Shown: positions 14,519 to 22,827, counted from the stretch's first letter. The stretch is 38,155 bases of DNA from DASUXA01 sp036378155 (GCA_036378155.1 DASUXA010000058.1:1-38155), one strand, 5' to 3'. Program-made: numbers and translations. The notes: generated by a model not told the origin, from the letters alone.

Positions 14519-15651
14519 TTGAACAGGTTCACCCGGGCGATCGCGACGCCGGTACCGGTGGTGTCCAGCGCGCCCGCTGCCGAGAACGCCTGCGGTACCA
14601 CCACGCACAGCCCGAGGCCGACGATCGCGAAGCCGACCACGCCGACCGCCGGTACGGGTGCGACCGCGACCAGCGCCATGCCCGCCGCGCCCGCCGCGCC
14701 GCCCGCCGCGACCGTGGCGACCGGCCCGAAGCGTTGGACCACCCGGTCGGCGACCGCCCGCCCCGCCAGTTGGCAGGCGAGGTACGCGGCGAGACCCAGG
14801 GCGGCGACGCTGCGGCTGGCGAGCAGTTCGTCGTGCAGGTAGACGGCGCTCCAGTTCGAGGTCGCCGACTCGGCGATGTACATCGCCATCACGGCGAGAC
14901 CGATCAGCAGGATCAGATCCCAGCGGATCGCGGCTCGACCCGGTGCCGTCCCGGCGTCCGGTTCGCCCGGCAGGTCCCGGTCGGACCCGGCGCCCTCCTC
15001 GGACGACGCCCCGGTCTCCCCGACGCTCGCGACCTCGTCGCCGCGCCCGAGCTCCTCGCCACGGCGGAGGAGTAGCGGGCCCGCCGCCAGCGCGAGCGCC
15101 AACCCGGACAGTGCCGCGATCGACAGCGCGACGTCCAGGGACAGGTCGAGGCGGGCGGACGCCGCCGTCCAGAGCGAACCCGCGATACCGGCGAGGCTCC
15201 ACCACGCGTGGAACGAGGCGAGGATGCTGCGCCCGTACCGCCGCTGCACAGCCACGCCCTGCATGTTCATGGTCGCGTCGACCGCGCCGACGACCAACCC
15301 GAACAGCGCTACCGCGAGGTACAGCACGGGTCGTACCGGCGCGATGCCGACCGCCGCGACGGCGAGGCACACGCCCGGACCCGCGATCCGCAGCACCAGG
15401 GCGCTGCCCAGCCGGGCGGCGAGCGCCCCGGCGAGCAGGCTGCCGACGCCGGCGACGACCGGTACCGCGAGCAGGATGATCGCGAGTTGCCCGTCGGAGA
15501 ACCCGAACCGCTCCTTCAGCGCTGGTACCTGCGTGAGCAGCGCGGCGAAGCACAGCCCTTGCACGAAGTACGCGCCCGCCGCGCCCAGCCGGGCGCGGCG
15601 GTCACGCCGGCTCACCGGCAAGCCGGGGCTGGTCCATGTCGCGGTGTCCAC
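14320..15651 (-). CDS. MFS transporter
   Basis: This 443-residue major facilitator protein has 12 predicted helices. The start (GAAGAYFVQGLCFAALLTQV, LKERFGFSDGQLAIILLAVP) and the later VDATMNMQGVAVQRRYGRSI and FHAWWSLAG segments are typical of the YfkL/YbjJ-like family of uncharacterised MFS proteins. A long charged loop (GEELGRGDEVASVGETGASS) separates the two halves. The GTG at 15651 has GAGGAG 5 bases upstream. The 3' end overlaps the convergent MpaB gene by 199 bases. The substrate is unknown. Confidence 0.9.
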   Translation of the reverse strand: MDTATWTSPGLPVSRRDRRARLGAAGAYFVQGLCFAALLTQVPALKERFGFSDGQLAIILLAVPVVAGVGSLLAGALAARLGSALVLRIAGPGVCLAVAAVGIAPVRPVLYLAVALFGLVVGAVDATMNMQGVAVQRRYGRSILASFHAWWSLAGIAGSLWTAASARLDLSLDVALSIAALSGLALALAAGPLLLRRGEELGRGDEVASVGETGASSEEGAGSDRDLPGEPDAGTAPGRAAIRWDLILLIGLAVMAMYIAESATSNWSAVYLHDELLASRSVAALGLAAYLACQLAGRAVADRVVQRFGPVATVAAGGAAGAAGMALVAVAPVPAVGVVGFAIVGLGLCVVVPQAFSAAGALDTTGTGVAIARVNLFNYIGFVVGAALIGAVAEWAGLRFAFVVPAVLALGVVALARAFRPLPADGGEAVAGAAGEAVGAPDG

Positions 15652-15794
15652 GCCGACTCCTCGGGAAGACGTGAGGCGTGCTCGGATTCGCGGATCGTGC
15701 ACCCTGCCGGGGGCACGCCGCAAGACCTCGTCCACGTCGTCCGACTGGGCGAGCGCTGGCGGGGGCGCACCGTTGCCGCGCGACCGGTGCGACG

Positions 15795-16709
15795 TCAGTT
15801 GAGCGACTCGACCGCGCTCCACGGTTCGCGGACCGGCGCCGCCGACCCGACCGCGCACGTGCGCCGGTAGTCGCACCACGAGCACAGCGAACCCGGCGCC
15901 GCCGGGAACGCCTCGTCGGGATCGGCGCCGTCAGCCAGTGCCCGCTGCGCGTCCAGGATGTCGCGAGCCGTCGCCTCGGCCCGGGTCACGTGCCGGGCCA
16001 GCGACTCCTCGGTGTGGTCGTGCGCGGCGACGGTACCGGTCGGCAGATGGTGCAACTCGACGCGACGACACCGGCGCCGGAACACCCGCTGGGCGGCGAA
16101 CGCGTACAGCGCGAGCGCCCGCGACCCGCGCGCGTCGTCCGGCCCCAACTCCGCGCGGCCGGTCTTGTAGTCGACGATCACCAACTCGTCGCCGCGCTGG
16201 TCGATCCGGTCCACCCGACCGTTGAGCGCGAGCACCTCGGTGCGCGTGGCGACGACGCGCTCCACGCCGACCGGCTCGTCCGCTGGGTCGAGACCGTCGA
16301 CGTACGACTCGAGCCAGGTCAGGGCGCGCTGGAAGACCTCGCGCTCCTGGGTCGCGTCCCGGTAGCCCTCGCTCACCCAGCCGGCACGCAGCACCGTCGG
16401 CAGCGCGTCGCGGGTGCGGCGCGCCGCTGGCAACGCGTACCAGTTGCGCAGGGCGGTGTGCACGCTCGCGCCCAGCGAGTTGTGCGCCCACGGCGGTCCC
16501 TTGGGCGGGGCGGGACGGTCGACGTAGGAATACCGGTAGCGGCGGGGGCAGTCCTCGAACGCGGCGAGCCTGCTCGGCGTGCACACGAACAGGCGGGTCG
16601 GCTCGGCGAACAGCCCCAGTTGCTCGCCGGACGCGGCGCCGCCCGTGCCGCGGTTCGCCTCGGAACGGAGTTCTGGCACGTCGCCGATCCTGCCATCCGG
16701 ATGCGACAC
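15795..16709 (-). CDS. RecB-like PD-(D/E)XK nuclease with Fe-S cysteines
   Basis: This 304-residue protein of the PF12705 RecB-like exonuclease type has the nuclease core GRVDRIDQRGDELVIVDYKTGR (D167, D180, K182). Four cysteines are placed as in AddB/Cas4-like iron-sulphur nucleases: C54 in FEDCPRRY and C276, C279 and C285 in CSWCDYRRTC. It probably cuts single-stranded DNA ends in repair, but it lacks a helicase domain and no helicase gene adjoins. The GTG at 16709 has no clear ribosome site; a GTG at 16679 is also possible. It is divergent from the DUF6191 gene. Confidence 0.88.
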   Translation of the reverse strand: MSHPDGRIGDVPELRSEANRGTGGAASGEQLGLFAEPTRLFVCTPSRLAAFEDCPRRYRYSYVDRPAPPKGPPWAHNSLGASVHTALRNWYALPAARRTRDALPTVLRAGWVSEGYRDATQEREVFQRALTWLESYVDGLDPADEPVGVERVVATRTEVLALNGRVDRIDQRGDELVIVDYKTGRAELGPDDARGSRALALYAFAAQRVFRRRCRRVELHHLPTGTVAAHDHTEESLARHVTRAEATARDILDAQRALADGADPDEAFPAAPGSLCSWCDYRRTCAVGSAAPVREPWSAVESLN

Positions 16710-16777
16710 TGGGCGGGCGGCGCCACCGGAGCGCCGCGACCACCCGCCGCCGACCGCGGCCGGGTCTGGAGGTGAGC

Positions 16778-17017
16778 ATGGGACTGCTGCGCTGGCTGCG
16801 CGGCGGCGACGAGAACTCCGCCGCGACCGCGGCGATCTCGGCGGGTCTCGCGGAGATCGACGGACTGTTCCGACCGTCGAAGCACAAGCAGACCGAGCAC
16901 GTCGAGGAGATGAAGCGTCGCCGGGTGGACGTCGGGCAGGGCGCCGGTATCGACCTGGACCGGGGCGTCGCGGTGATCAGACCGCGACCGGAACCGGTCG
17001 AGCCGCCCGCGGACTGA
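16778..17017 (+). CDS. DUF6191 small protein
   Basis: This 79-residue protein contains GLLRWLRGGDEN at the start and the family segment AEIDGLFRPSKHKQTEHVEEMKRRRVD, typical of DUF6191. The function is unknown. GGAGG lies 5 bases before the ATG at 16778, which decides this start over a GTG two codons earlier. The stop is two bases from the stop of the convergent MarC gene. Confidence 0.82.
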   Translation: MGLLRWLRGGDENSAATAAISAGLAEIDGLFRPSKHKQTEHVEEMKRRRVDVGQGAGIDLDRGVAVIRPRPEPVEPPAD

Positions 17018-17019
17018 CC

Positions 17020-17649
17020 TCACGTCCGCGCGGACAGGTACGCCGTGACGAACGCGCCGATCGCGTCGGCGATCAGCTGTACCGCGATCGCGGCGAGCAG
17101 CAGCCCGGCGATGCGAGTCAGCACCTCGATGCCGCCCGGTCGCAGCACCCGCACGATCAGGTTCGAGAAGCGCAGCACCAGGTACACCACGCCCATGACG
17201 AGCAGGATCGCCAACGAGATCGACAGGTAGTCGCGGAAGCCTTCGGCGCGCCGGACGAACAGCATGGTCGCCACGATCGCGCCGGGTCCGGCGAGCAGCG
17301 GGGTGCCCAGCGGTACCAGGGCGACATTCGACGTCGACTGGGATTCGGCGGTGTCGGCGCGACCGGTGAGCAGTTCCAGCGCCACCAGGATGAGCAGCAG
17401 ACCGCCCGCCCCTTGCAGGGCGGGCAGTTGGATGTGCAGGTACGCCAGGATCTGCTGCCCGGCGACCGCGAACGCGACGATGACGCCCAGCGCCAACGCC
17501 ACCGCCTGCCAGCCCGCGCGGTGACGTTCGCGCGGCGCCATGGCGCCGGTCAGCGCGACGAAGATCGGTACCATGCCCGGCGGGTCCGTGATCACCAGCA
17601 GGGTCAGGAATGCCTCGCCGAACAGCTTCGGGTTCACGCACACCACCAT
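17020..17649 (-). CDS. MarC-family integral membrane protein
   Basis: This 209-residue protein has six predicted membrane helices. Family features are LFGEAFLTLLVITDPPGMVPIF, RERHRAGWQAV, VPLGTPLLAGPGAIVATMLF and a C-terminal ARIAGLLLAAIAVQLIADAI-like helix. MarC proteins are of unknown transport function; the original name reflects an old, disputed link to multiple antibiotic resistance. The gene stands alone and converges on DUF6191. Confidence 0.93.
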   Translation of the reverse strand: MVVCVNPKLFGEAFLTLLVITDPPGMVPIFVALTGAMAPRERHRAGWQAVALALGVIVAFAVAGQQILAYLHIQLPALQGAGGLLLILVALELLTGRADTAESQSTSNVALVPLGTPLLAGPGAIVATMLFVRRAEGFRDYLSISLAILLVMGVVYLVLRFSNLIVRVLRPGGIEVLTRIAGLLLAAIAVQLIADAIGAFVTAYLSART

Positions 17650-17727
17650 GCCCGAGGCGCGCTCGCCGCGCCGAGCGGTACCGCGCCCCGACGCCGACCC
17701 GCCGACCGATGCCCGCCGCGACGCGGA

Positions 17728-18903
17728 TCAGTCACCGAGTCGCGGTACCAGGGTGATCTCGTCACCGCCGCCCGGCACGCTGACGGTGTCGCGGGCGCCG
17801 GAAACCCGGAACCGGAGCACCCCGCCGCGCTGCGGGACCAGCAACGTCGTCTCGTCGGCCCAGACCGGGCGGCAGTTCCAGTCGCACGGCAGCGTCGCCG
17901 TCGGATCCGGCTCGGGCGTGTCCATTGGGAGTACCACGACGTTGTGGACGTCGGAGTGCGCGACCAGCCACCGACCGTCCGGGGACAGGGTCAGCGTGCT
18001 GGTGCCCATCACCCCGTTCACGCAGCGCTTGTCGTGCGGGGTCACGTCCCTGCCGCTCGGGTCGAGCAGGACCAAACAGATCTGGTCGCCGTCGCTGCCC
18101 GCGAGCCGGCCCACCAGCTGTACCCCGTCGGTCGCCAACCCGATCACCGACGAGACTCCGTCGATCCACGTCGGGTGGTACGGCTCCGTGGGGTCCCAGA
18201 CGTCGACCCGGTTCACCACGTGCTGCTTGTTCCCGTCGCCGAGGACGACGTACTGACCGACCCAGCCGAGCAGGATCGTGGTCGACGTGAACGGTGTGAC
18301 GCGCTCATCCGTCTTGCCGTCGATGGTGAGCTGCGCGGTGTGTACCGGCGAGCCGGGTCCGCTCTGCCACGCCAGCCGCACCCCGCTCGGGTCCACGGCG
18401 AGCCCGCCCGGCGTGATGTCGTCGGCCACCTGGAAGGAACGCCCGTCCGCCCGTACCAGCCACGCGGTCTGGGCAGCCTTGTCCGCGCTGAGCGCGAGCC
18501 ACCCGGTCGGCACCCGGTACACCTGACTGACCTGCCGGACCGGCAACGTGACGCGCTGCCCGTCGGTGGTCTCGACCTGGTCCCCCATGATCACGTCGAT
18601 CGGGAACGGCTTCGGTGACGGGGTCGCCCGCGCCGCCATAGCGCGGTGCAGCGGAGTGTCCGGGGTCACCGGGAACACCGGCGCGGCGAGCGTGTGCGGC
18701 TGTGGTGGGACCGGGTCGGGTCGCAGCGACCAGGCGCCGAGACCGGCGAGCGTCATGGCGAGCACCCCGGCGAGACCCGACACGGCCGTGCGGCGGCGCC
18801 GGACCCGGCGTGCCCGGCGGATGACGCGGTCGGCCAGGTCGTGGGTCGGCGGGGGTGACTGCACCCGCGCGGCTAGGGTGCGGCGCAACGCGTCCTCGAG
18901 CAT
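17728..18903 (-). CDS. Membrane partner (anti-sigma-like) of SigE-family sigma factor
   Basis: This 391-residue protein begins MLEDALRRTLAARVQSPPPT, a short cytoplasmic region. A single membrane helix (about 37-57, AVSGLAGVLAMTLAGLGAWSL) follows, then an extracytoplasmic part with weak beta-propeller-like repeats (SPDGRWLVAHSD, DPSGVRLAWQSG). Genes of this build regularly follow SigE-family sigma genes in actinomycetes and are thought to regulate them. The ATG at 18903 lies 2 bases after the sigma stop codon; a GTG at 18909 would overlap it. Anti-sigma activity is inferred from position and layout, not from a recognised anti-sigma domain. Confidence 0.78.
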   Translation of the reverse strand: MLEDALRRTLAARVQSPPPTHDLADRVIRRARRVRRRRTAVSGLAGVLAMTLAGLGAWSLRPDPVPPQPHTLAAPVFPVTPDTPLHRAMAARATPSPKPFPIDVIMGDQVETTDGQRVTLPVRQVSQVYRVPTGWLALSADKAAQTAWLVRADGRSFQVADDITPGGLAVDPSGVRLAWQSGPGSPVHTAQLTIDGKTDERVTPFTSTTILLGWVGQYVVLGDGNKQHVVNRVDVWDPTEPYHPTWIDGVSSVIGLATDGVQLVGRLAGSDGDQICLVLLDPSGRDVTPHDKRCVNGVMGTSTLTLSPDGRWLVAHSDVHNVVVLPMDTPEPDPTATLPCDWNCRPVWADETTLLVPQRGGVLRFRVSGARDTVSVPGGGDEITLVPRLGD

Positions 18904-18905
18904 CG

Positions 18906-19454
18906 TCACCACCCTTCCTGGCGTACCGTCGGCTCGGTCTCGGCGGGACCGTATCCGTCCCACGCCGCGCCCAGCCGCTTGCGCAGTGTCGCCAGCGCCC
19001 GCGAGCACTGGCTCTTCACGGTGCCGACCGAGACACCCAGCAACCGAGCCGTCTCGGCCTCCGACTGGTCCTCGTAGAAGCGCAGCACCAGGACCGCGCG
19101 CTGACGGGCGGGAAGCTCCTTCACGTACGCCCAGAGCGCGTCCCGGTCGAGTTGCTCCTCGACCCGGTCCGGAGCCGCCCGGTCCGGCAGTACCTCCGTG
19201 GGTCGTTCCCCGTGCCACCGCCGACGCCACCAGCTTGTCGCGGTGTTGACCAGGACGCGCCGGGCGTACGGCTCGACCGCCTCGATGCCGCCCAGCCGCC
19301 GCCAGGCGAGGTAGGTCTTGGTGAGCGAACTCTGCAGCAGGTCCTCGGCGGTCGCCCAGTCACCGGCGAGCAGGTACGCCGTGCGCAGCAGCGCCTGGGA
19401 GCGGGCAGCGACGAAGTCGTGGAACTCCTGCTCCAGGTCCGCGGCGGGGGCCAC
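18906..19454 (-). CDS. SigE-family ECF-type sigma factor
   Basis: This 182-residue sigma-70 family factor directs RNA polymerase to a specific promoter set. Region 2 is seen as FVAARSQALLRTAYLLAGDWATAEDLLQSSL, with region 2.4 as KTYLAWRRL. Region 4 is LPARQRAVLVLRFYEDQSEAETARLLGVSVGTVKSQCSRAL. The GTG at 19454 is chosen because AAGGAGG lies 8 bases upstream; a longer form from 19550 would add 32 residues without family similarity. It forms a two-gene unit with the following membrane protein. Confidence 0.92.
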   Translation of the reverse strand: MAPAADLEQEFHDFVAARSQALLRTAYLLAGDWATAEDLLQSSLTKTYLAWRRLGGIEAVEPYARRVLVNTATSWWRRRWHGERPTEVLPDRAAPDRVEEQLDRDALWAYVKELPARQRAVLVLRFYEDQSEAETARLLGVSVGTVKSQCSRALATLRKRLGAAWDGYGPAETEPTVRQEGW

Positions 19455-19608
19455 GCGCACTTCCTCCTTGGGGGCGGCGACGCGACCGGCTCGTAGGGGG
19501 CGGCACAGCGCGTCACCGGGACCATACGCGGCGGCGACCCCTACCGTCATCTCAGCTCCTTGGGCAGTTCCACTGCCCTACCAACGCCCGACGTCGCCGC
19601 CGGGGTTG

Positions 19609-20391
19609 TCAGGAGCCGTCCTCCGCGGCGAGCGCCTGCTCGTCGGCCACCCGCGACGACAGCCGCGCCTCCACCGCCTCCGGCTCGTACATCTCCTCGA
19701 CGATGCGCAGGTACAGCTCGTTCGGGTTGGGCAGGTGTTTGATCTCACGCAGCGCCTGCTCCTGCCCCGCGGACTCGAGCACGAACGTGCCGTACCGCAG
19801 GACGCGACCGAGCGGGGTCTGGTCGTACTTCATGTCCGTGACGCGCAGCAGAGGCATCATCGCGACCCGACGGGTCACCAGCCCCGATACCGCCATGATC
19901 CGCTTGTTGGTGAGGACGAACCGGTCGAAGTTCCAGTCCGCGATCCGCCAGCCGACCCAGACGATCACGCCCAGCCAGAGCAGCACCGCGACGGTGACCA
20001 TGCCGGGCAACTGGTGGCGACCGAGGTACCCGGTCGCAAAGCCCAACACGATGGTGGCGAGCACCAGCACGCCGAACTCGGTGGACAGGTGGACCCAGTG
20101 CTTGCGCCACTCGCCACGGAACTTCTCCGTGGGGAACAGGTATCGCGCGACGATCTTGCTGGGCGGCTCGACGAGCGGCTTGAGACCGGTATCGGCGATG
20201 CCCAGACGCTGTACCTCGACCGGCTCGAGCACCGGCATCGGGCGGTTGTACGGGTCGTCTGGACCACCGGCGTAGCCGCCCCGATAGGGCGGCGGACCGT
20301 CGTTGTCGATCGGTGGGAGCTGCTCGGTGTCGTCGTCCGCCCGGGGAAGCTGCTCCTCGTCGCGGCCGCGACCCTCGTCGTCGCCCGCCAT
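19609..20391 (-). CDS. PH-domain (bPH2) membrane protein
   Basis: This 260-residue protein has an acidic, Pro-rich N-terminus (about 1-60). A membrane-linked region follows with two helices (about 105-123 and 130-149) and a bacterial PH domain (WNFDRFVLTNKRIMAVSGLVTRRVAMMPLLRVTDMKY, 152-188). RYGTFVLESAGQEQALREIKHLPNP is also typical. Actinobacterial proteins of this type are probably envelope components of unknown role. It lies 4 bases after the small membrane protein gene, probably in one operon. Confidence 0.88.
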   Translation of the reverse strand: MAGDDEGRGRDEEQLPRADDDTEQLPPIDNDGPPPYRGGYAGGPDDPYNRPMPVLEPVEVQRLGIADTGLKPLVEPPSKIVARYLFPTEKFRGEWRKHWVHLSTEFGVLVLATIVLGFATGYLGRHQLPGMVTVAVLLWLGVIVWVGWRIADWNFDRFVLTNKRIMAVSGLVTRRVAMMPLLRVTDMKYDQTPLGRVLRYGTFVLESAGQEQALREIKHLPNPNELYLRIVEEMYEPEAVEARLSSRVADEQALAAEDGS

Positions 20392-20395
20392 CGCC

Positions 20396-20554
20396 TCAGC
20401 TCACCAGGTTGGCGAAGAAGTCTCCGAACCCGGATGCGACGTCGATCAGGCCGCTACCGATCGACTTGACCACGCTCGCGGCATTTTGCGGGCGATAGGC
20501 GACGAAGAAAATGAGGAACGCGATACCGCCCCAGGTGAGGATCTTCTTGACCAT
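20396..20554 (-). CDS. Small membrane protein (52 residues)
   Basis: The product begins MVKKILTWGGIAFLIFFVAY, one membrane helix, and ends GLIDVASGFGDFFANLVS, an amphipathic tail. Small proteins of this build precede PH-domain genes in related actinomycetes as I recall them. The ATG at 20554 fits that pattern, with GGAGGGGG about 10 bases upstream; an in-frame ATG at 20563 is too close to that site. No function is known. Confidence 0.75.
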   Translation of the reverse strand: MVKKILTWGGIAFLIFFVAYRPQNAASVVKSIGSGLIDVASGFGDFFANLVS

Positions 20555-20656
20555 CTGGCCCATCCCCCTCCCGCACGGCGCCGGGTTCGTTGCCGCGACG
20601 GTAGACATCGTAACAGTTGCGCCCGTTGTACCAAATCAGCTGCCGATCGAGGGCCG

Positions 20657-20770
20657 TCACGTCCCGCCCGCGCCGACCCCTGCCGTGACGATACGGCCCG
20701 GCGCGCCCCGATACGAGTTCCCGCGCCGTAACGGATCGGCGTACCACCGGTTACGCTGCCGCGCGCTCAT
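20657..20770 (-). CDS. Possible 37-residue basic protein coupled to TrmH gene
   Basis: An ATG at 20770 overlaps the TrmH stop as ATGA, opening a 37-codon frame starting MSARQRNRWYADPLRRGNSY and ending AGVGAGGT. About four in five third positions are G or C. The exact overlap suggests translational coupling. The product is short, basic and unrecognised, so it could be a chance frame. Confidence 0.38.
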   Translation of the reverse strand: MSARQRNRWYADPLRRGNSYRGAPGRIVTAGVGAGGT

Positions 20771-21474
20771 GTGAGGCTGGTCACGCTCGCGGCGACCCCG
20801 GGGTTCCGGTCGATCGGCGACGTCGACCCGTCCGGTACCGGCGGCGCGGCATGTTGCCGGATCCACGCGTGCATCGCGATACCGCTCGCCACGCCCGCGT
20901 TGATGGACCGGGTCGACCCGTACTGCGCGATCGACAGCACCAGCGCGGCAGCCGCGCGGGCAGGCTCGGACAGCCCCGGACCCTCCTGCCCGAACAGCAG
21001 GACGCACCGGCGCGGCAGTTCGGTGGTCTCCAGCGGTCGCGACCCGGGCAGGTTGTCGATCCCGACCACCGGCAGATCCTCGGCGTGCGCCCACGCCACG
21101 AACTCCTCGACCGAGCCGTGGTGGCGGACGTGCTGGTACCGGTCGGTGACCATCGCGCCGCGCCGGTTCCAGCGGCGCTTGCCGACGATGTGCACCTCGC
21201 GTGCCAGGAACGCGTTCGCGTTGCGTACCACCGTGCCGATGTTCAGGTCGTGCTGCCAGTTCTCGATCGCGACGTGGAAGTCGTGCCGCCGGGTGTCCAG
21301 GTCGGCGACGATCGCCTCGCGTCGCCAGTACCGGTACCGGTCGACGACGTTGCGCCGGTCGCCGTTGGCGAGCAGGTCCCGGTCGTACCGCGGGTCGTCC
21401 GGCCAGGGACCGACCCAGGGCCCGACCCCGACGTCGGCGCCGGGAACGCTCGGTTCGTCGTACTCGTCGCTCAC
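20767..21474 (-). CDS. TrmH/SpoU-family RNA 2'-O-methyltransferase
   Basis: This 235-residue SPOUT-class methyltransferase uses S-adenosylmethionine to methylate ribose 2'-OH in tRNA or rRNA. Motif 1 is HDLNIGTVVRNANAFLA, motif 2 is RCVLLFGQEGPGLSEPA and motif 3 is SIAQYGSTRSINAGVASGIAM. RYRYWRREAIVADLDTRRH in the N-terminus is also seen in actinobacterial TrmH-like proteins. The GTG at 21474 is preferred; a GTG at 21492 is possible. The RNA target cannot be decided from sequence. Confidence 0.9.
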   Translation of the reverse strand: MSDEYDEPSVPGADVGVGPWVGPWPDDPRYDRDLLANGDRRNVVDRYRYWRREAIVADLDTRRHDFHVAIENWQHDLNIGTVVRNANAFLAREVHIVGKRRWNRRGAMVTDRYQHVRHHGSVEEFVAWAHAEDLPVVGIDNLPGSRPLETTELPRRCVLLFGQEGPGLSEPARAAAALVLSIAQYGSTRSINAGVASGIAMHAWIRQHAAPPVPDGSTSPIDRNPGVAASVTSLT

Positions 21475-21499
21475 GGCGCGACGGTACGCCACGCGCGAG

Positions 21500-22000
21500 T
21501 CACCCCTGCGGCTTCGGTTCCGGGAAGCTCGGGTGCTCGGGTCCGGCGTACTCCTTCTTGGGCACCATGACCCGGCGCCGGAACACGCAGACCAGCGTGC
21601 CGTCCTGCTTGTAGCCGCGGGTCTCCACGGTGACCACGCCGCGGTCCGGCTTCGACCCGGACTCCTTCTTGTCCAGCACGGTGGTCTCGCCGTAGATGGT
21701 GTCGCCGTGGAAGGTGGGCGCCACGTGCCGCAACGACTCGACTTCGAGGTTGGCGATCGCCTTGCCGGACACGTCGGCGACCGACATGCCGAGCAGCAGC
21801 GAGTAGATCAGGTTGCCGACCACCACGTTGCGACCGAAGTGCGTCGAGGTCTCGGCGTAGTGGGCGTCCAGATGCAGCGGATGGTGGTTCATTGTGATGA
21901 GGCAGAACAGGTGATCGTCGCTCTCGGTCACCGTCTTGCCGGGCCAGTGCCGGTACACCGCACCGACCTCGAACTCCTCGAAGTAGCGGCCGAACTGCAT
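21500..22000 (-). CDS. MaoC-family dehydratase (probable mesaconyl-CoA hydratase)
   Basis: This 166-residue hotdog-fold hydratase has the hydratase segment ITMNHHPLHLDAHYAETSTHFGR, with NHHPLH where R-specific enoyl hydratases have DxNPLH. GNLIYSLLLGMSVADVSGKAIANL follows. Close relatives stand beside crotonyl-CoA reductase genes in Streptomyces and act, or are thought to act, on mesaconyl-CoA in the ethylmalonyl-CoA pathway. Two further genes of that pathway type occur in this window (acyl-CoA dehydrogenase, CitE-like lyase). The start is the ATG at 22000. Confidence 0.82.
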   Translation of the reverse strand: MQFGRYFEEFEVGAVYRHWPGKTVTESDDHLFCLITMNHHPLHLDAHYAETSTHFGRNVVVGNLIYSLLLGMSVADVSGKAIANLEVESLRHVAPTFHGDTIYGETTVLDKKESGSKPDRGVVTVETRGYKQDGTLVCVFRRRVMVPKKEYAGPEHPSFPEPKPQG

Positions 22001-22118
22001 CAGCGCCCCCAGATACGAACAACGGGTACGGCCGCAAGCATGCCGTACCCGGACGCAATGAGCGGCGGGGCCCTCCCCGGCGCCCGCCGCCCACGCTCTG
22101 TTGCGTGAAATTCTGCCT

Positions 22119-22134
22119 CGTGCAAACTTGCACG
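22119..22134. promoter_or_regulatory. Palindrome CGTGCAA-AC-TTGCACG
   Basis: Perfect 7-bp arms with a 2-base centre, about 120 bases upstream of the MaoC start. The shape is that of a dimeric repressor site, but the regulator is not identifiable. Confidence 0.5.
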
Positions 22135-22318
22135 GATAGAGACGCAGGTCACAGTTACCGAAACGCAAGGTAGCCTCGCGCCAGCTCGCCGAGACGAACA
22201 CGGGGAGTAACCGACATGCGGTCGGGTACCACAACGGTGACGAACCGTGGCGGCGGTGTGGCGTACTAGTGACGGGGTTTGCCGGCATCCGATCGGGTAC
22301 CCGAGTCGTACCGGTGGC

Positions 22319-22345
22319 GGGAATGCCACTCGCCGTCGGCCCGTT
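22319..22345 (+). promoter_or_regulatory. SigR-type promoter for thioredoxin
   Basis: GGGAAT (22319-22324), 18 bases, then GTT (22343-22345) fits the SigR (thiol-oxidative stress) consensus GGAAT-N18-GTT. It lies about 40 bases before the thioredoxin ATG. Thioredoxin genes are classic SigR targets. Confidence 0.75.
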
Positions 22346-22385
22346 TTGCCACGGAGACGCACATTCGCCAAGGATCGGAGAAATC

Positions 22386-22748
22386 ATGGCGCCCGTCGAG
22401 CTGACCGCGCAGAACTTCGCTGACATCGCCGGCCGCGACGGCATCGTTCTCATCGACTTCTGGGCCGAATGGTGTGGTCCCTGCCGCACCTTCGAGCCGG
22501 TGTACGAGAGGGCTTCCGAGAAGCACGCCGACATCGTGTTCGGCAAGGTCGACACCGAAACCGAGCAGGCGCTCGCCGCCGAGTTCGACATCCGCTCGAT
22601 CCCGACCGTGATGGCGATCCGCGACGGAGTGATCGTGTACGCGCAGCCGGGCGCGCTGCCCGAATCCGCGCTCGAGTCGCTCATCTCGCAGGTGCGCGCG
22701 CTGGACATGGAAGAGGTACGCCGCCAGGTCGCGGCGCAGCAGGGCTGA
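22386..22748 (+). CDS. Thioredoxin
   Basis: This 120-residue thioredoxin has the active site WCGPC (C30 and C33) in IDFWAEWCGPCRTFEP and the cis-proline segment DIRSIPTVMAIRDG. It reduces protein disulphides and is recycled by thioredoxin reductase. CGGAG lies 7 bases upstream of the ATG at 22386. The SigR-type promoter suggests induction by thiol oxidation. The C-terminal extension (ISQVRALDMEEVRRQVAAQQG) is seen in thioredoxins of related actinomycetes. Confidence 0.95.
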   Translation: MAPVELTAQNFADIAGRDGIVLIDFWAEWCGPCRTFEPVYERASEKHADIVFGKVDTETEQALAAEFDIRSIPTVMAIRDGVIVYAQPGALPESALESLISQVRALDMEEVRRQVAAQQG

Positions 22749-22792
22749 CGCCCGTCGCCGCGGCGCATGCCGGGGACGCAGGGCGTTTCGCC

Positions 22793-22821
22793 TTGACAGG
22801 CTCTCGTACAGATGTTCGAAT
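22793..22821 (+). promoter_or_regulatory. Promoter of radical SAM gene, covered by SOS box
   Basis: TTGACA (22793-22798), 17 bases, then TCGAAT (22816-22821), with the ATG 6 bases further on, suggests a leaderless message. The -10 region and spacer are overlapped by the SOS box at 22804-22819. Confidence 0.6.
22804..22819. promoter_or_regulatory. LexA (SOS) box
   Basis: TCGTAC-AGAT-GTTCGA matches the actinobacterial LexA consensus TCGAAC-N4-GTTCGA at 11 of 12 positions. It sits over the promoter of the radical SAM gene and predicts DNA-damage induction. Confidence 0.72.
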
Positions 22822-22827
22822 CGACCC

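Larger units (their letters stand above)
22001..22385. other. Divergent control region between MaoC and thioredoxin genes
   Basis: This 385-base stretch contains no gene. It holds a 10-bp hairpin in the MaoC leader (CGGGTACGGC at 22023-22032, GCCGTACCCG at 22042-22051), a palindrome CGTGCAA-AC-TTGCACG (22119-22134) and the SigR-type thioredoxin promoter (22319-22345). Short frames in it lack family features. Confidence 0.5.

Noticed and set aside
12929..15553. An 874-codon minus-strand open frame
   Set aside because: It crosses the fur-like, MpaB and MFS genes in a wrong frame and shows low-complexity Arg/Gly-rich sequence.
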